From Melitaea cinxia (Eukaryota; Arthropoda; Insecta; Lepidoptera; Nymphalidae): 64,000 nucleotides of DNA. The stretch lies in contig NC_059402.1 in the NCBI RefSeq assembly GCF_905220565.1, forward strand, positions 5,705,501 through 5,769,500. The letters are read 5' to 3'. The position numbers and the translations under genes were made by a program. Below are positions 34,006-47,400 of this stretch, in pieces (the stretch's first letter is position 1; every line of letters begins with the position of its first letter). Below the pieces are notes generated by a model. That model had not been told where the DNA came from. It did no database searches and saw nothing but the letters and a program-made list of their open reading frames with translations.

Positions 34006-35449
34006 CAGTGGCGTAGCTTACCTTGGAGAGGCCCCGTATCAAAACAAGTTCGGGGGTCCAAATGAAGGGTAAAGATTTCTCACAAAAGTAACAAAAATGC
34101 TTGCATTAAATTAAAATAAGTATTTATTGATTATGAATTATTACTTCCTCCTAGAATGGACAATAAAGTTTCCTTAGTATTAATAGTGACAAGTTTCTCT
34201 TCCATCGAAGTCCTTAGGTAATTTTTTATCAGTTTTAGTTTTAAAAAACTTCTTTAGCTGTTGCGGTTGTAACGGAAAGGGTCAAGAATACAAAGCAAGC
34301 TTTATTACTTGCGGAAAACTGGATGCAAGGCTATTATATTTTGTCAGCAATAATTCTATAAGTTTCTTAATGGAATCAATTTTTCGAATTTCGGTTTTTA
34401 AGCTAATTTAAAGAGCTTGTAGCTCCAAGCTGGTGAGTCATCACGCTTGAGCTGTAGCAACAGATGCGGGGGTTCCTTCGCTTCAGCCTGTAAAGCTAAT
34501 AATAGATGCGGGGGATTTACAGGCGCATAACCTGAAGAAGATATTCAACGCTGCCTCTAGGTCTTAAAGGAAGCAAATCGCTAGGGCAAAGTTTAAACAC
34601 TTTAGCAGAATTGGTGAAAGATTATTGGGCTTTTCAAACGGAACCCGTGCCGTTTGGTTTCTTGCCAAAGCTGTCGAAGGTATCTTTCAGTCTTCACTTC
34701 CATCGTTGCGGGAACCTAAGGCTCTCTGGCATATTTTGCGAAAGAAAAAGCGAAAATTTTGCGTCATATTCAACTCTTGACGATGAAGAGAAAGCACTAT
34801 CGAGCATTCCACGGTGCGAGTACGCGATACGTTATGTGCACTTTGAGCAAAGTACCATACCTCGTGTTTTGCATTTCCTCGACATCAAGAAGTCCAGTGA
34901 TCCTGATGGTATCCATACGACTTAGACGCATGGTTTGCAACCAATTTGCGAGCTTTGCGCGCATTCTTTTCGCGTGCAAACTGTGGAATGACCTTCCTCA
35001 ATGAGGTTTTCCCTAAGTGCCATAATTTGGGGGTTTTCAAGCGTCGAGTGTGGACATCTTTTCTCTAAAGGCCATGGGCGATGGTAGCCGTTAAAAATCA
35101 GATGGCTTTGTCTGCTCGTTTGCCCCCTTAGTTATAAAAAAAGATTAATTAATGGTTCATAATGATTAACTGAATTCCGCAATAAACGACGGAGGATGTT
35201 ATCAACTTTTAGGCGCACGCTTAACTCGGAAAAAGGGGATTGCTTTTTTGACTTTCGTCATTTCTGAAGTAAAAACTCTATAGGCACGTATGACAGTTTT
35301 ATTTTTTAATGTCTTTTTCCCAGGAGGCATAAGATTAAGTAAAATCGTAAATAACATTTGCTAATTTTTGCTTACACACGTTAGGGGCCCCTGTAGATAG
35401 GGGGCCCCGTATCATTGATACGGCTGATACGGCCGTAGCTATGCCCCTG
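34006..35449. mobile_element. hAT-type DNA transposon remnant with 8-bp target duplication
   Basis: The left end is CAGTGGCGTAGCTTACC and the right end (reverse complement) CAGGGGCATAGCTACGGCC; CAGTGGCGTAGCTA-type ends are classical for hAT elements. The flanks ATTCCAGC (33998-34005) and ATTTCAGC (35450-35457) are an 8-bp duplication with one mismatch, as the superfamily requires. Size is 1,444 bp. No hAT transposase is seen; the interior contains a LINE fragment at about 34485-35140. Confidence 0.8.
34485..35140 (+). mobile_element. Internally deleted LINE fragment inside the hAT element
   Basis: Contains KKSSDPDGIH (cf. KASGPDGI of LINE reverse transcriptases) close to a C-terminal piece CKLWNDLPQ...NLGVFKRRV (cf. 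KIWNALPASVFPNDYNLGIF in the intact LINE at 14441), so most of the polymerase is deleted. The 3' end CTGCTCGTTTGCCCCCTTAG then ATAAAAAAAG is a typical lepidopteran LINE terminus. Frame is broken. Confidence 0.6.
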
Positions 35450-35767
35450 ATTTCAGCATCAAGGAGCTTTTTCAGGAGTATTGTATGACCAATACGATCA
35501 AACCATTTATAGGAATCAGTGAATATACAGTTAACCTGCGCACCTGAATCCATACTAAAAGTAGTATAGTCTGTGAAAAGTAGCAAATTGGAAACTATTA
35601 AGCAACTTTTAACAAATCCATGTTGTCAGGGGATAAACAAAGATGAGAAAAGACTATAAACCTGTTATGAACTATTCTATCGAGTGATTTTGCGAAAATA
35701 CATAATTTAGAAATCGGTCTATTTTCACCTCGGTCTTATTTCCACTTTTGAAGATTGTCGTTTCATG

Positions 35768-35876
35768 GTCACGCGCCGACACCGATTTATTGAGTAAATA
35801 AAAATCCGTATCCGCGGATCTTGAGAATAAATATCCGTATCCGCGGATATACATTTTTGACGATCCGGCACATCAC
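35768..35876 (-). mobile_element. hAT-MITE end fragment
   Basis: TATCCGTATCCGCGGATAT followed by TTTTTGACGATCCGGCACA and TCACT is the reverse complement of the end of the element at 42155-42647 (GATCGTCAAAAATG, GCGGATACGGATCCGG). Only one end is present. Confidence 0.55.
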
Positions 35877-37139
35877 TTTGTAGTAGGTACAATACACATT
35901 TTTAGGGATAACTCAAAAACTACTTGTAAGATTTCGCCCATATTTATTTAAACCACTATAAACAACTATCAGCTTTCGAATAAAAATAGAATCATAAAAA
36001 ACAGTGCAGTGGGGTCACTCAGTATGACCTATAAAAAAATGTTAGTATGAGGAATGTTATCAATTCGATTGTTTTTTTTTTTTTTTTTTTTTTGATGTTG
36101 CCTCAGAACTTTTTACTGGGTGGACCGATTTCGATGACTTATCAAATCTTTAGCTATATCGTAATATACTTAAAAGTCGATCTAGCTCCACCTTTTCAAA
36201 AAGGTCACGTTTGAGTGAAATGCATCATTACATCAAATTTTCCTGACTGAAAACACTTAAACCAATTTTATACAACTCTTACTGACACTTAAGTCCATAA
36301 AACATTAGGTCACATTAGGTCCATAACAAAAAATTTCACAGCTTGAGTCGCATTTTACCCTTTTTTTAAAAAAAAAAGCTTTAAAATGTACCGAATTTCT
36401 TCGTCGAATTCACCCATTTAGGCGGAGACTATTAAAAGGTATCGATTGAGTGAATGAACTTATTGATCAAAAATGGCGAAATATATACAGAAATATTTAT
36501 AATTAAAAATTGGATTAACCAATCAAGAAGTTAGTTATTTAGCCGATCATAAGGTATTTCGGCTCTGTGTCTCTTTCCCGCGCGTGCCTTTGTTTTACGT
36601 ATCACACGTGGCACGATGCCATAAATACGTCATACGTCACGCGCCTGCAGCTCACTCGTAATGCATAAATATTATTTATTCAGGCTTAACTAGCGGACAA
36701 TTGGAATCGACGTAAGGGCAAATTTTTAGCATTTATTAGATTTTCAGAAATGTTTTGGTTAAAGAGATACGATGATTTAAAGTTGGGATAAAATTTAAAT
36801 TATTTATTTATTTTTCCTGAGAAAAGTAGAAGATGGCAAATTCAAAATCTTAGGTAGGATTAAAGGGCAGATCAATATCTATAGCCTTTACTAACAAATT
36901 ATTACATTATTGACAGGCTGGAACGGGGGGTCGATAATGTCATAACTTTTCGTTCGCGTTAACGTTGCTGTACGCTACTGCCTTTATAACATTGGTCACT
37001 ATGTGGTTACATGGTGAGGTGCGCAGTGCACACTGCACACGCCGGTTGAGTGACGCTTCATTGTAATTGGTTATATTTAATGACTTTTCATTGTAAGTGG
37101 TTATATTTTAAAATATAAATACGTGATGTGGAAGACCAT
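35877..37139. other. Mostly unannotated AT-rich DNA
   Basis: A 24-nt T run at 36070-36093 precedes GATGTTGCCTCAGAACTTTT, a piece of the 'AACCGACTTC' repeat family (about 36060-36140). A direct repeat (CATTGTAATTGGTTATATTT and CATTGTAAGTGGTTATATTT) lies at 37060-37110. Nothing else was recognised. Confidence 0.4.
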
Positions 37140-37800
37140 CGATCGTCATGCCTCTAGTAATTGTAAACTATTAAGCCCCACCAGTACGAGTATAGATGCC
37201 GGACCTGTGTGTAGGACTGTGATTGTAACAGTATATTTATGGCCAGACTATGTACGAACGGGTATGGGTGTGACATGAGCACCATGTCTACCTGGGACAA
37301 CTGATCTGTATGGTTAAGTCCAACTTTGAGAGAGGTAACTCGTAGAATCCAACTCGGTTGGGCAGCGTTCGGGAAATTACAAAGTATCTTCTTGTCCAAT
37401 ATACCTCAGTGCCTGAAGTCATCTGTGCTGCCAGTGATGACCTACAGCGCTGATGCGTGATCTTTTACCGTTAGCCTTTTCCATAGGGTCAAGGTCACTT
37501 AGCGAGCTATGGAAAGAGCTATGCTTGGTATTTCGCTTCGCGACAGAATCCGAAACGATAAAATTCGTGGACGAACGAAGGTCACCGACATAGCTCTCAA
37601 AATCTGCAAGCTAAAGTGGCAATGGGCAGGCCATATTGTTAGAAGAACCGACGACCGATGGAAAAGAAAGGTTCTCGAAGGGCGTCGTGCCAAAAGAAGT
37701 ACAGGCCTCCAACCCGCTTTATTTAGAGGGCACAGGACCAAGTGGAGTGACGAGCATTAGGGGAGGCCTACGTCCAGCTGTGGACTTACAAGGGCTGATA
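37140..37800 (+). mobile_element. RTE-type LINE, 3' remnant of the reverse transcriptase frame
   Basis: The pieces RIQLGWAAFGKL, IPQCLKSSVLPVMTYSAD, MERAMLGISLRDRIRND, GRTKVTDIALKICKLKWQWA and GHIVRRTDDRWKRKVLEGR are the standard C-terminal region of RTE-clade polyproteins. The frame has shifts and a stop. The end GGAGGCCTACGTCCAGCTG is shared with the SINE-like family at 3598-3926 and its relatives, which links that family to RTE mobilisation. Confidence 0.8.
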
Positions 37801-38402
37801 GATGGAAGGATGGATGTATTACTAGATATGCCTGGTACATAAATAAAGTAGAAGTAATACATATGGCTGTTGTTCTATGTCAAAGAGGAACACTGTGATA
37901 GCTTGGAGGCACGCTTGTTTGTCAATGCTTCTAGAATATTAAGTCTGTATAATTGTATAAAGATATTCTCTCCTATGTATTTTAACCACGCAATTCATTG
38001 AAAAAAGTAATATCAATAGCATGTGTTAAAATACATATTTGTATTCATTATTATTATTTTTTTACATTAAAAATACATTTTATTTTACTTATTTTAAAAA
38101 TTCCTATTATAGATCAATAGTCTGTGGCTGTGCTTCAAAATTAACAATTATAAAAATAGCAACATTTGAAATGGCAATATGGCTTGGAGTTGAAATTTGT
38201 GTTTTGCGATCACAATATTTAGATGCTATATTTCGAGTTGAATAAGAATATCTGCGCCCAATCATTTATTACAAGCTTAATATATATTCAATAACAACAA
38301 GTAAATAATAAAAAGGAGATGGACAAATGTACGAAAATAACGTCTAAACAACTAAACGAATAGTTTTTTAATTACATTTATTGATAATAAATCGCTATTT
38401 TC

Positions 38403-41400
38403 ATGATGACAACAGAATCTAAGTTCGACTGTGTTTTCTGTAAAGAAGTTTTTGAAGACAAGGCTGCTTTGTTGATTCATTTTAGGTAAATACTGACTAT
38501 TCCTCCGTACAGAATTAGATATTTCTTTATATTTATATATATGGACCAAAATTTTAGAAAACACGGCGATCCCAACTTCAGTAGTAAAAATAAGAACCGG
38601 CAACAGAATGAAATGGCAACCAACGATAAATCTATCGAAGAAAACGAACTCGTCGGTTGTGATGTCTGTCAGGAAGTATTTCCCACAATTTCTAAAGCTA
38701 TAACTCACAAGCACAAAGCTCACCCAGATCACGATTCTAAATATTTCTGTCCGTTCTGCGGTAAACTATTTACTATGAAGGTAAGTCTTTGGTCGAACAG
38801 TTTTTTTGTATACAACTAGGTTTCCAAACAAGCGTACGGCTCACCTGCTAGTAAATGATTACTGTAACTTATAGACGCCTGCAACACCAGAAGCATTGCA
38901 AGCGCATTGCCGACCCTACGCACAATCCCTCCCCAGGAGCTCTGGTCACCTTACTTACAACAGGAACACAACGCTGCTTGAGAGCAGGAATATTTAGCTA
39001 TGATGCTCTGTAAGGAGGTTGAGGTTCTTCCCTAGTCAGGCTGCTCCAGGTATTGAGCAGGCTATTCCCTGCTGTAACCTACTGCTACTGTTCTTATATA
39101 TTGTCTTATAAAACACAAATACTAGTGTTATGTGTTAAATTGACTATAATTTCAGCATCTATACAACAAACATATACAATCAAGCCACGAGTCATCTGAA
39201 GTATCAAATACAAATGATTTCCATTGCGATTGTTGTGATGTTTCATTTTACGTAGCCTCGGCTATGCTTTATCATAATAAATTTTTTCACCGACAAGACA
39301 CTGAACTACCAGCTATTGGACAGTCAAAGAAAATTAAAACTTATAACCAGGTACATTGTATGACTTATTGATATATGTGTTCTATTTATCATAAATCTTT
39401 AGATGCATAGGTCTTCCCTGTTTTAATTTATGTAAAAAATCAAAAACAGAGCAAATATATTTTTCCATCACAATCATGTTGATACAATGAAATCTTATCT
39501 TTTTAATGATACAACTATAATACAAAATTGGACAACTCGATTAGTGAAGTACTGGTGCTAAAAAAGGTATAAAAGGTCCTGTTTCATTCACAATGACATG
39601 TCTTTACAGTAGTGATAATTTAGTAAACATTTAATAGTAGCTTTTATTTGTCTCAAAACTTCTCACTAACAGGAAACTAAAACTGTGAATATTTTTACAT
39701 AAAGCTTCCATCTGCATTTACATGTGATTCCAAAATATTCTAACAATTGTCATCAACAGCTTAAATACCTATTTTTATATTTCTAAGTCTTTAAATAAAA
39801 AAATAACGCTTTTTAAGGTTTGGCAACTTCCTCTTAACAACCAAGAAAGTTTTCTAAAATATTTTATATTATTTATTTTTCTAAGATATTTGATGATTAG
39901 TCCAGACAATAAATAAGTGATCTTTTGCACATCATGCTACACTGAAACTACTTCTCACTAATTATGGTTATCAGTTACTTTAGTTCCTAATTTTTTTAGA
40001 GATCAAAAATTATAAGCTGAATAGTATTATTTTCCACCTAAGATTACTACAACATATATATTATGATGACCGAATTGGTTTGTGTATCAAAATTTTTTTA
40101 ACTAGCTCATACTTGACAGATAAGCCAATACCGCATATGAAACCATAATATGGTTCCTCAAGTTCCATATATTTTTCTTGTGTAATAACTTAAAAACAAT
40201 AACCAAACCCAATCAATATATCTTTGAATTTTTCAAAATTTCTCAAGCTGCATACAAACCATAATTATATGGGTTCCATCAAAGAACCTCACAGATGCAT
40301 ACAAATCCATATATGGTCTCAAATTTTTTAAGTGTTATCTTTTATGTCTCTGATAAATATTTTAGTCACTTCGGAAATTAATATAGTCAGCCATAAATCT
40401 GTAAGAACCTTTATTTCGTAACCTACTACTACAGATATCTAAGGTCAAAGGTCAAAAAATCGATTTTTTTTTTTGCAAATATCTCGTTTCCCAAGGGTTT
40501 TATGCTATCTGTATTGATTATTAATATTGTAGAGAATTAAATTCTCTACAACTTTTGCTTCAAAATGTTTTCATATCTTAAACCATTTTTGAAATAGAGG
40601 GCAGAGAGCGCACAGTCTTGAACTATTGATAGTATCATTCGAGGTCAACCTGTAGTCCCTCTTGAAAACACCCATATTTATTATCGATAAATATATAATT
40701 CTAAATAATTTGCATTTTTTATTCACTATTACAGTATATTTTATAATTTTTTTCATTAATTAAGTATGTATTCATTATAAGTACACACTTATCTACTTGT
40801 GTAATTTAAAAAGTTATTAAGGGAAATAAATACTTTAATTATTTTTTAATTCTAACATGATTTACACTAATTACTTCTAAACCAAAAAAAAAAAGAAAAG
40901 AATTTCATTTTTAATTAATGTTTTTATTAAAAAGTATCATTTGAGTTTGAATCCTTGACAGTTTTCAATAATGTAGCATACTGTTCTATTTTGAAAGAAA
41001 TATACTCTACTATACTACTGAGATAGAAGATTTAGATCAAAGAGTAAAGTAGGATAAGCAACGTTAAGGCACTATATATATCTACAGTGTCAGTATCTAC
41101 AGAGGTATGATAGCTGATTAGAGCTGATAGAAATGTTTCTCTAAGATGGTGATTACATTTAAAAAAAATTGACCTAACTTTTCCCAAGGGCATCTGAATC
41201 TTGCTTATCCTGCTTCACTCTTTTGTAGAGAATTCTGAATTTAATAACAAAACAGATTACATATAATGTATATTCTGTAACCAGAAACAATTAAAACTGA
41301 ACCTGGTTTTTGACATCTCGTAAACCATTATTGCCTTCTTTTGTAATATTTCTTATACAATTTTTACCATCTTGGCTTAAATCTCTATGTCTCTATATGT

Positions 41401-44400
41401 CTTAAACTTCATGTATTTATATTTAATAATATTTGTTTGTAGGAACTCCTTCAAATTTATTATTGTGCATTTTGTGGTGAGGAATATAACAACAAAGTGA
41501 ACCTACATGTAAGTACATTGTATTTTTTAATGGAATATATTATGCATTATCACCACTTCAGCCTAATACAATCCACTCCTGGACACAGGCCTCTACAAGC
41601 TCGCTGTCAAAAATGGTGTGAACCCATGTGTTTTGCCCATCCCATAGTCACATCGCTGGGCAGGCGGGTCGGTGACCGCAGGGCTGGCTTTGTCGCGCCG
41701 AAGACGCTTCTGTCCGTCTTCGGCTTGTGTATTTCAAAGCCAGCAGTTGGATGGTTATCCCGCCGTCAGTCGGCTTTCTAAGTTCCAAGGTAGTAGTGGA
41801 ACTGTGTTATCCCTTAGTCGCCTCTTACGACACCCACGGGAAGAGAGGGGGTGGCTATATTCTAACTACCATAACCACACAGAAATGCATTATGCATTAT
41901 GTTGACGATTAAACCTGTAATATCCCACTACTGGTCATAGAACCTCTTTCCCCATGTTGAAAAAGGATTTGAGCTTAATCCACCACGCTGCTCCACTGCC
42001 GGTTGACAGATATATTCCTTCTATGAGCAACAATCATTATCAGATATCTATAATAACAACCGGTACGGACAGCTTAAAGTCACAAGAGCTCTCCAAGGAA
42101 CGGTAGGTACACAAAAGACAGACAACCAGACCAGAAATAAATATTTGTATAAACTAGTGATCGTCAAAAATGTATATTTGCGGATACGGATCCGGATACG
42201 GATATTTTATTTCTACTTGTATTGCGTGCGTATTACTTTTGTTTTGCAACCAGGCCCAGGAAACGTCAGGCATCTAAAAAACGAACGATACAATCCGAAA
42301 AAGTTGTTTCAATAAAAAAGTTATTTATTTCTCGTTTTCTTATATTTATAAAATTAATGTCATAGCTTTCTATGTGTAATGGTGACATTATATGATAGTT
42401 GATTTAGTATCTTCGAGTTATATACTATTAGTATGATAACTTACTTGAATATATTATGTTCGTAATTAAAGGTGCCAAATATTTTTTTTAATTATACTAC
42501 TTAATCACATAATCTAAGTTATAAAACAGCATTTCATCTTGTCAATAAAATTTAAAAATTAATAAAAGATCCGTATAAGATCCGCGAGAAAAGTGACGGA
42601 TACAGATACGAATCTCATTTTTCCTGCGGATATCCGGAACATCAGTAGTATAAACACAAATATCTACTCCAAGCAGAAATCATCCGTCGGTGTTTAGTTG
42701 CCGCCGATACGGCACACGTACTGAGCTATTATTATTGTTTTTTTTTTAATCAATAATCTAAATATAATTACAGAAACACATTGGTGAAGACCATGAAGAT
42801 GAAAATCAAAGTCCAACTGAAATATTAAGGTGTCCGCTGTGTGAAGCAATATTCTATCATTTAGATGCTTATGAGTTACACTTAACTTTTCACTCTACAG
42901 CAGACTTATACAGAGAACGTAATAAAATGTAATTTTTTTTTAAATTTGTATAAACTACTACATATCTTTCGTAAATGTACTCTTTATATTAATAAAGAAT
43001 GAGGACAGTTATTTTAATTTAATGAATGTTTTTTCAGGAAAGAACTCATAACAGAATTTTCTCTTGAAACTGTGTCGCCGATAATCGAAAAAGTAGAAGA
43101 AGAGGATGAAATGAATACAAAAAGCATTGTAAGTTTTAGTTTAGTTATAGTTCGCGTCATGTTAAAAGAACGCTGGCTTTGAAGCTGCGCAGAAGCGATT
43201 TATCGGTCTATTTGGTGGTATGGGGTAGCGGGCGGGCGTGTTTATCACGTGTCGCATGCTTGCCGGTGTGCTATTGATTGGACAGATCGACGTCGACTCA
43301 AAATATTATCGCGCACAAAAGTTTTAAATTACGAAATAGTTTTACATAGGGAATTGAGAAAAATTATTTATAATATATAATTCGCGTCATGTAAAAAGAA
43401 CGCTGGCTGTCAAAATGCGCAAAGGCGATTTACAGTGCTGCCAACTCTTGAAAAAACTTTTTCGTACGTTCCATTTTTGGAACAGTCTTATTTGGTAAAC
43501 AAACCCCTGTCAATGTTAATTCCCGTTTTTTCCGCATTTATCACTCACCTTCACAACATATTAGCATACGGACACTTGTAAAACTCCATTTACTATTTAT
43601 TTCACTAAAAAACAAATATAAATTTATCATTTTAAACACAAAAACTAATAAGATACGAATATTGAGAGTACAGATAATTAATATTTTTGAATATGACATT
43701 TCAATAACTAAAAAATTTGTTATTGCTTTTGTTTAAAAAAAATTGTAATTTTGTAAAGTGATAATTGTTATACTTATTTAGTCCGAATCATTCGCACTGG
43801 TATTTCTAGTATTTTTTAATGTACCTACCAATAACCATTATACGAAGCCGCGAGTGAAAGCCTAATTAAAAAATAAAACAGTAGTACTTTTGTGCGCGAG
43901 TATACCCATGCGCAAACGCACCCCCTCCAGTTTCTTTCAGCGTTCTTTTTACATGACGCGAACTATGCCCCTCGAAATAACTAAAATATTGACAATTTAT
44001 TAATTTTTAATAATGTTTAACTTTTACAGGATAGTTTTCTTCAATTAGTCATGGGAGAGTCTACTGACAATGATACTCCAGAAAAATTAAAATCAAAAAA
44101 GCATAAGAAACATAAGAAGTCAAAAAAGGCGGCTATCACGCTAGATGAGTTTTTGAACATGAATAAAGATGTTTTTGGTGATGGTCTTGATGTACAAGGA
44201 ATAGAAGAAGTACCAACACAAGTTGTTCTAAAAAAAGTCAAAGGCAAAAAATTGCCCAATAAGTCCGAGCCAAAAATGGTAAATGCAAATTTAGCTAAAT
44301 TAAAGAAACATGGCATTGTTGTAAAAACAAAGTCTGGAAAAAATCCCCTTTTGACAAGTTATAAGAAAGAAGTGAGTAAACAGAATATAATTAACACTCC

Positions 44401-47400
44401 TAATGAAATACTCTCTAAACTTATGAATCAAGGAAATAGTCAAATAAAAATTGTTAAAAAAAGTGCTTCTCAAAATGCTGCCACAAATGATGACACTGAC
44501 AATACTGTGATGACAAACACTATAGAAAATTCAATCAATATTACTTCTAATAAGGATATTACTTCTGATCTCGAAGAAGAGGATTCATCAAAAATTACTT
44601 CAATTGCTGAGAATGACGCAAATGACGAAATGAATGAAATGTGCACGGACATACAGGAAACTGAAAAATCAAATAATAGTAAGCCAACAACACAAATGAG
44701 TAATAATGATAAAACATACAAATATGAAAACAGTAATTCTATGTTAGAAAATAGTCAAAATGGTATTTTAGAAAATAAAAGTTTATCTACCATTGACACC
44801 AAAACACCAAGTACGCAATTTGAAGAATCTAGTCCCAATAAATTTTCACAAACATCGAATGACCAAAAACTTGTGTTAACAACTGATGGACTAAATAAAG
44901 ATTCTATAAGCACGGACAGTAATTGTGATGATAATAAAGAACATGTAGATAATAATATTACTAATACTACACTAAACGCTCTGAAACATTTAAGCCATCT
45001 TATAACAGTTAAACCATTAAATCAAGGGAAAAACTCAAATATTAGTAATAAAAATAATGAAAAACTTAATACTGTAAATAAAATTTTGCCCACCACAATA
45101 GAAAGTAAGGAGTCAGATCAAATTAAAAAAATTCCTATGGAACAAAAACCAATGTCTTTAAATAAATCCTTAGGAGAACATTTTACAGAAAAAGCTTCAA
45201 AAGAATCTCCAACAACTGCATCAAATTTTAATTCCGATACTGAATGTGAAAATGATGAAATAAATGATAAAAGAGTAGATACTTTAAATACAGAATGTGA
45301 TCAAATAGAATTTCAAGTATCAAATAAAAGTATTACCGAACCTAAAATAGTAAATATCAAAAATATACCTCTTACTCAAGAAAAAGTTTTAAATAAGAAT
45401 CAACTTCGAAATCCATCGAGTGGTCAAGAAGAGTTAAAAACTGATAATTGTCCTAAGAAAGCTAATCTTGATATTTTAAAACGTTTGAAGAATGTAACAG
45501 CTAAGCCTATTTCTGTTGCCACAAAAGTTAATCAAGTTCCCAATATTAAACCAGACAAAAGTAATGTGAATCAGATAAGGAACATCCTACCAAACAATTT
45601 GTCTAAAGGGGGTGTAAATGAAGATATAGAAATTTTTAACATAGACGATTCTGATAGTGAGGATAACGAATCTGGTGCTATTATAAACAACAAATCTGAA
45701 GATACATCCCTTAATGTACCATTAACCACATTAAAGAGTCTCGGTAGTACAAATATTGTTGTTAAATCTAAACAAAATCTATGTCCAAATGAAATATCAG
45801 ATAAAAATATTGATAACAAAAATATTAAAGAAGAACATCCTAAATTGAATAAACAGTCTCAAGAAATCCAAAAGAGTATTAATCTTCAAAATAAATTAAG
45901 GAGTTTAGGTGGAAATATAACTGTTAAGTCTCGTAACTCTTCTCCGAATGTGTATAATAAAGAATTACATAAGAGCTTTGAAAGTTATGACGATGAGGAT
46001 GAAGCAAATTACAGTGATTCAGAATCTATAGGTAAAGTAAAAATCTCTGAGATGGCTGAAAATTATGACAGTGGTAATGAGTGTAATGAAAGCCAAACAA
46101 GTGCAATAATTGAGTCCCCTCATGCATCTGACAGTGAAAATGAAAATAACGACGATATGGAGGATGATTTCTCAGATTTCGAAAACCAAATTAAAACCAA
46201 CACATTTAAAAAAGAGAACACCATAGCGACATCGAAAAATAACACATGTTTAGAAAATTTTAAAAACTTAAATAAACAACTGACAATTAAATCCTTAAAT
46301 ACAAAAAAATGTAAATCAGAAGCAGACATAAACTCGGGACACAAAGAAGTCTCAGAAGACACGGCTAATGTGAATACGCAAATAGTTGCGAAACAATTAA
46401 AACCAAACATTTTACAGAATGAACAATCAAATAATTCTACTCAACAGGCCAGTGGGTCTGTAAATCAAGCTTCATTTAAGAAAAAGGTTTCTACTACTAA
46501 TCAAGTTAATACAGTTAAAACAGTACAGAGGTTTCAATCACAAACTGTCATTGAAGAAATTACGACAACAGTCACTAAAACCATACGAACAGTTAATCAA
46601 TCTACAAATGAAGTATTACAAAACCGATGCAGTATTAAACCTGCGATACGACCACCACAAAAGATACTTAATAAACAGCCAGGAAGAGAGTTACAAGGTA
46701 CAACAGTTAGACATGTTTCTCCTGCAATTGGTTCTAAAATTAGAAGTGCAACAAATGTAATAAGGAACCCTAACCCAACTGTAGTCAGAGCATCAAATCA
46801 ACTTATACCAGTACGGCCTGTTTTAAATCTTCCAAGAACAACTGGCCCTAGTACATCGGCAGTAAGGAAAGTTGCTCTGCCTAAAAGTAGTCCTCAAAAA
46901 TCGACCATAGGAAAATTAAAAATTTCTCCTCATGCATTAACCCAGACCGTAAAAAGACCTTCTGATGAGACAGCTGGTCATTTTAGTTGCTTCAAAAAAC
47001 CTAAAGAGTCCCTTGTCAGTTCTGCAGAAATGGTAGATTACGAGGATGATTCTGCAATGCAATATAGTTCGGCAAGTCAAAGTCAGTCTGATTTTTCAAG
47101 TGTTACTAAAACTCTTAAGGGAAAAGGCATGATTACGGCTACCCAAACGCGATCAGAAGTTAGTACAAGTTCACAACAACAACTAAGCAGATTAAGTAAT
47201 GTATCTGGGCTTAAAATTATGAAAACAAGTTCAAAACAAGCTACACAAGTAGAAGAAAAATGTGAAATTAACACTGCTAAAAAGAACACACTAGAGGCCC
47301 TCGAAAAGTTACAGAAACAAGGACTTTTAATTAAGAAACCCCGTGTTGAAGAATACAATGAGCCACCGGACTCTTTCAGTGATAGTGATGATGAAGGGAA

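Larger units (their letters stand above)
33880..35790 (-). mobile_element. LINE reverse transcriptase remnant, split in two by a hAT element
   Basis: The minus strand carries pieces of a non-LTR reverse transcriptase on both sides of the hAT insertion 34006-35449. The 5' piece (35790-35450) has KSGNKTEVK, a decayed YRPIS-like segment, MDSGAQVNCIFTD and FDRIGHTILLKKLLDA. The 3' piece (34005-33880) continues with GIHG, YRWFKAYIEMRSQ and VVLNGYIS. Several frame breaks are present. The interrupted point falls inside the conserved LLDAGIHG segment, so the two pieces were once continuous. Confidence 0.75.

Noticed and set aside
41497..41912. Open frames of 60-95 codons in the SINE-like repeat
   Set aside because: The same peptides recur wherever the repeat occurs (3301-3805, 8769-9062, 32030-32248, 49554-49913), so they are repeat-derived.
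44041..47358. Several minus-strand open frames opposite the last zinc finger exon
   Set aside because: They are Phe/Ser/Leu-rich complements of the Asn/Lys/Ser-rich sense frame. None has a recognisable domain.
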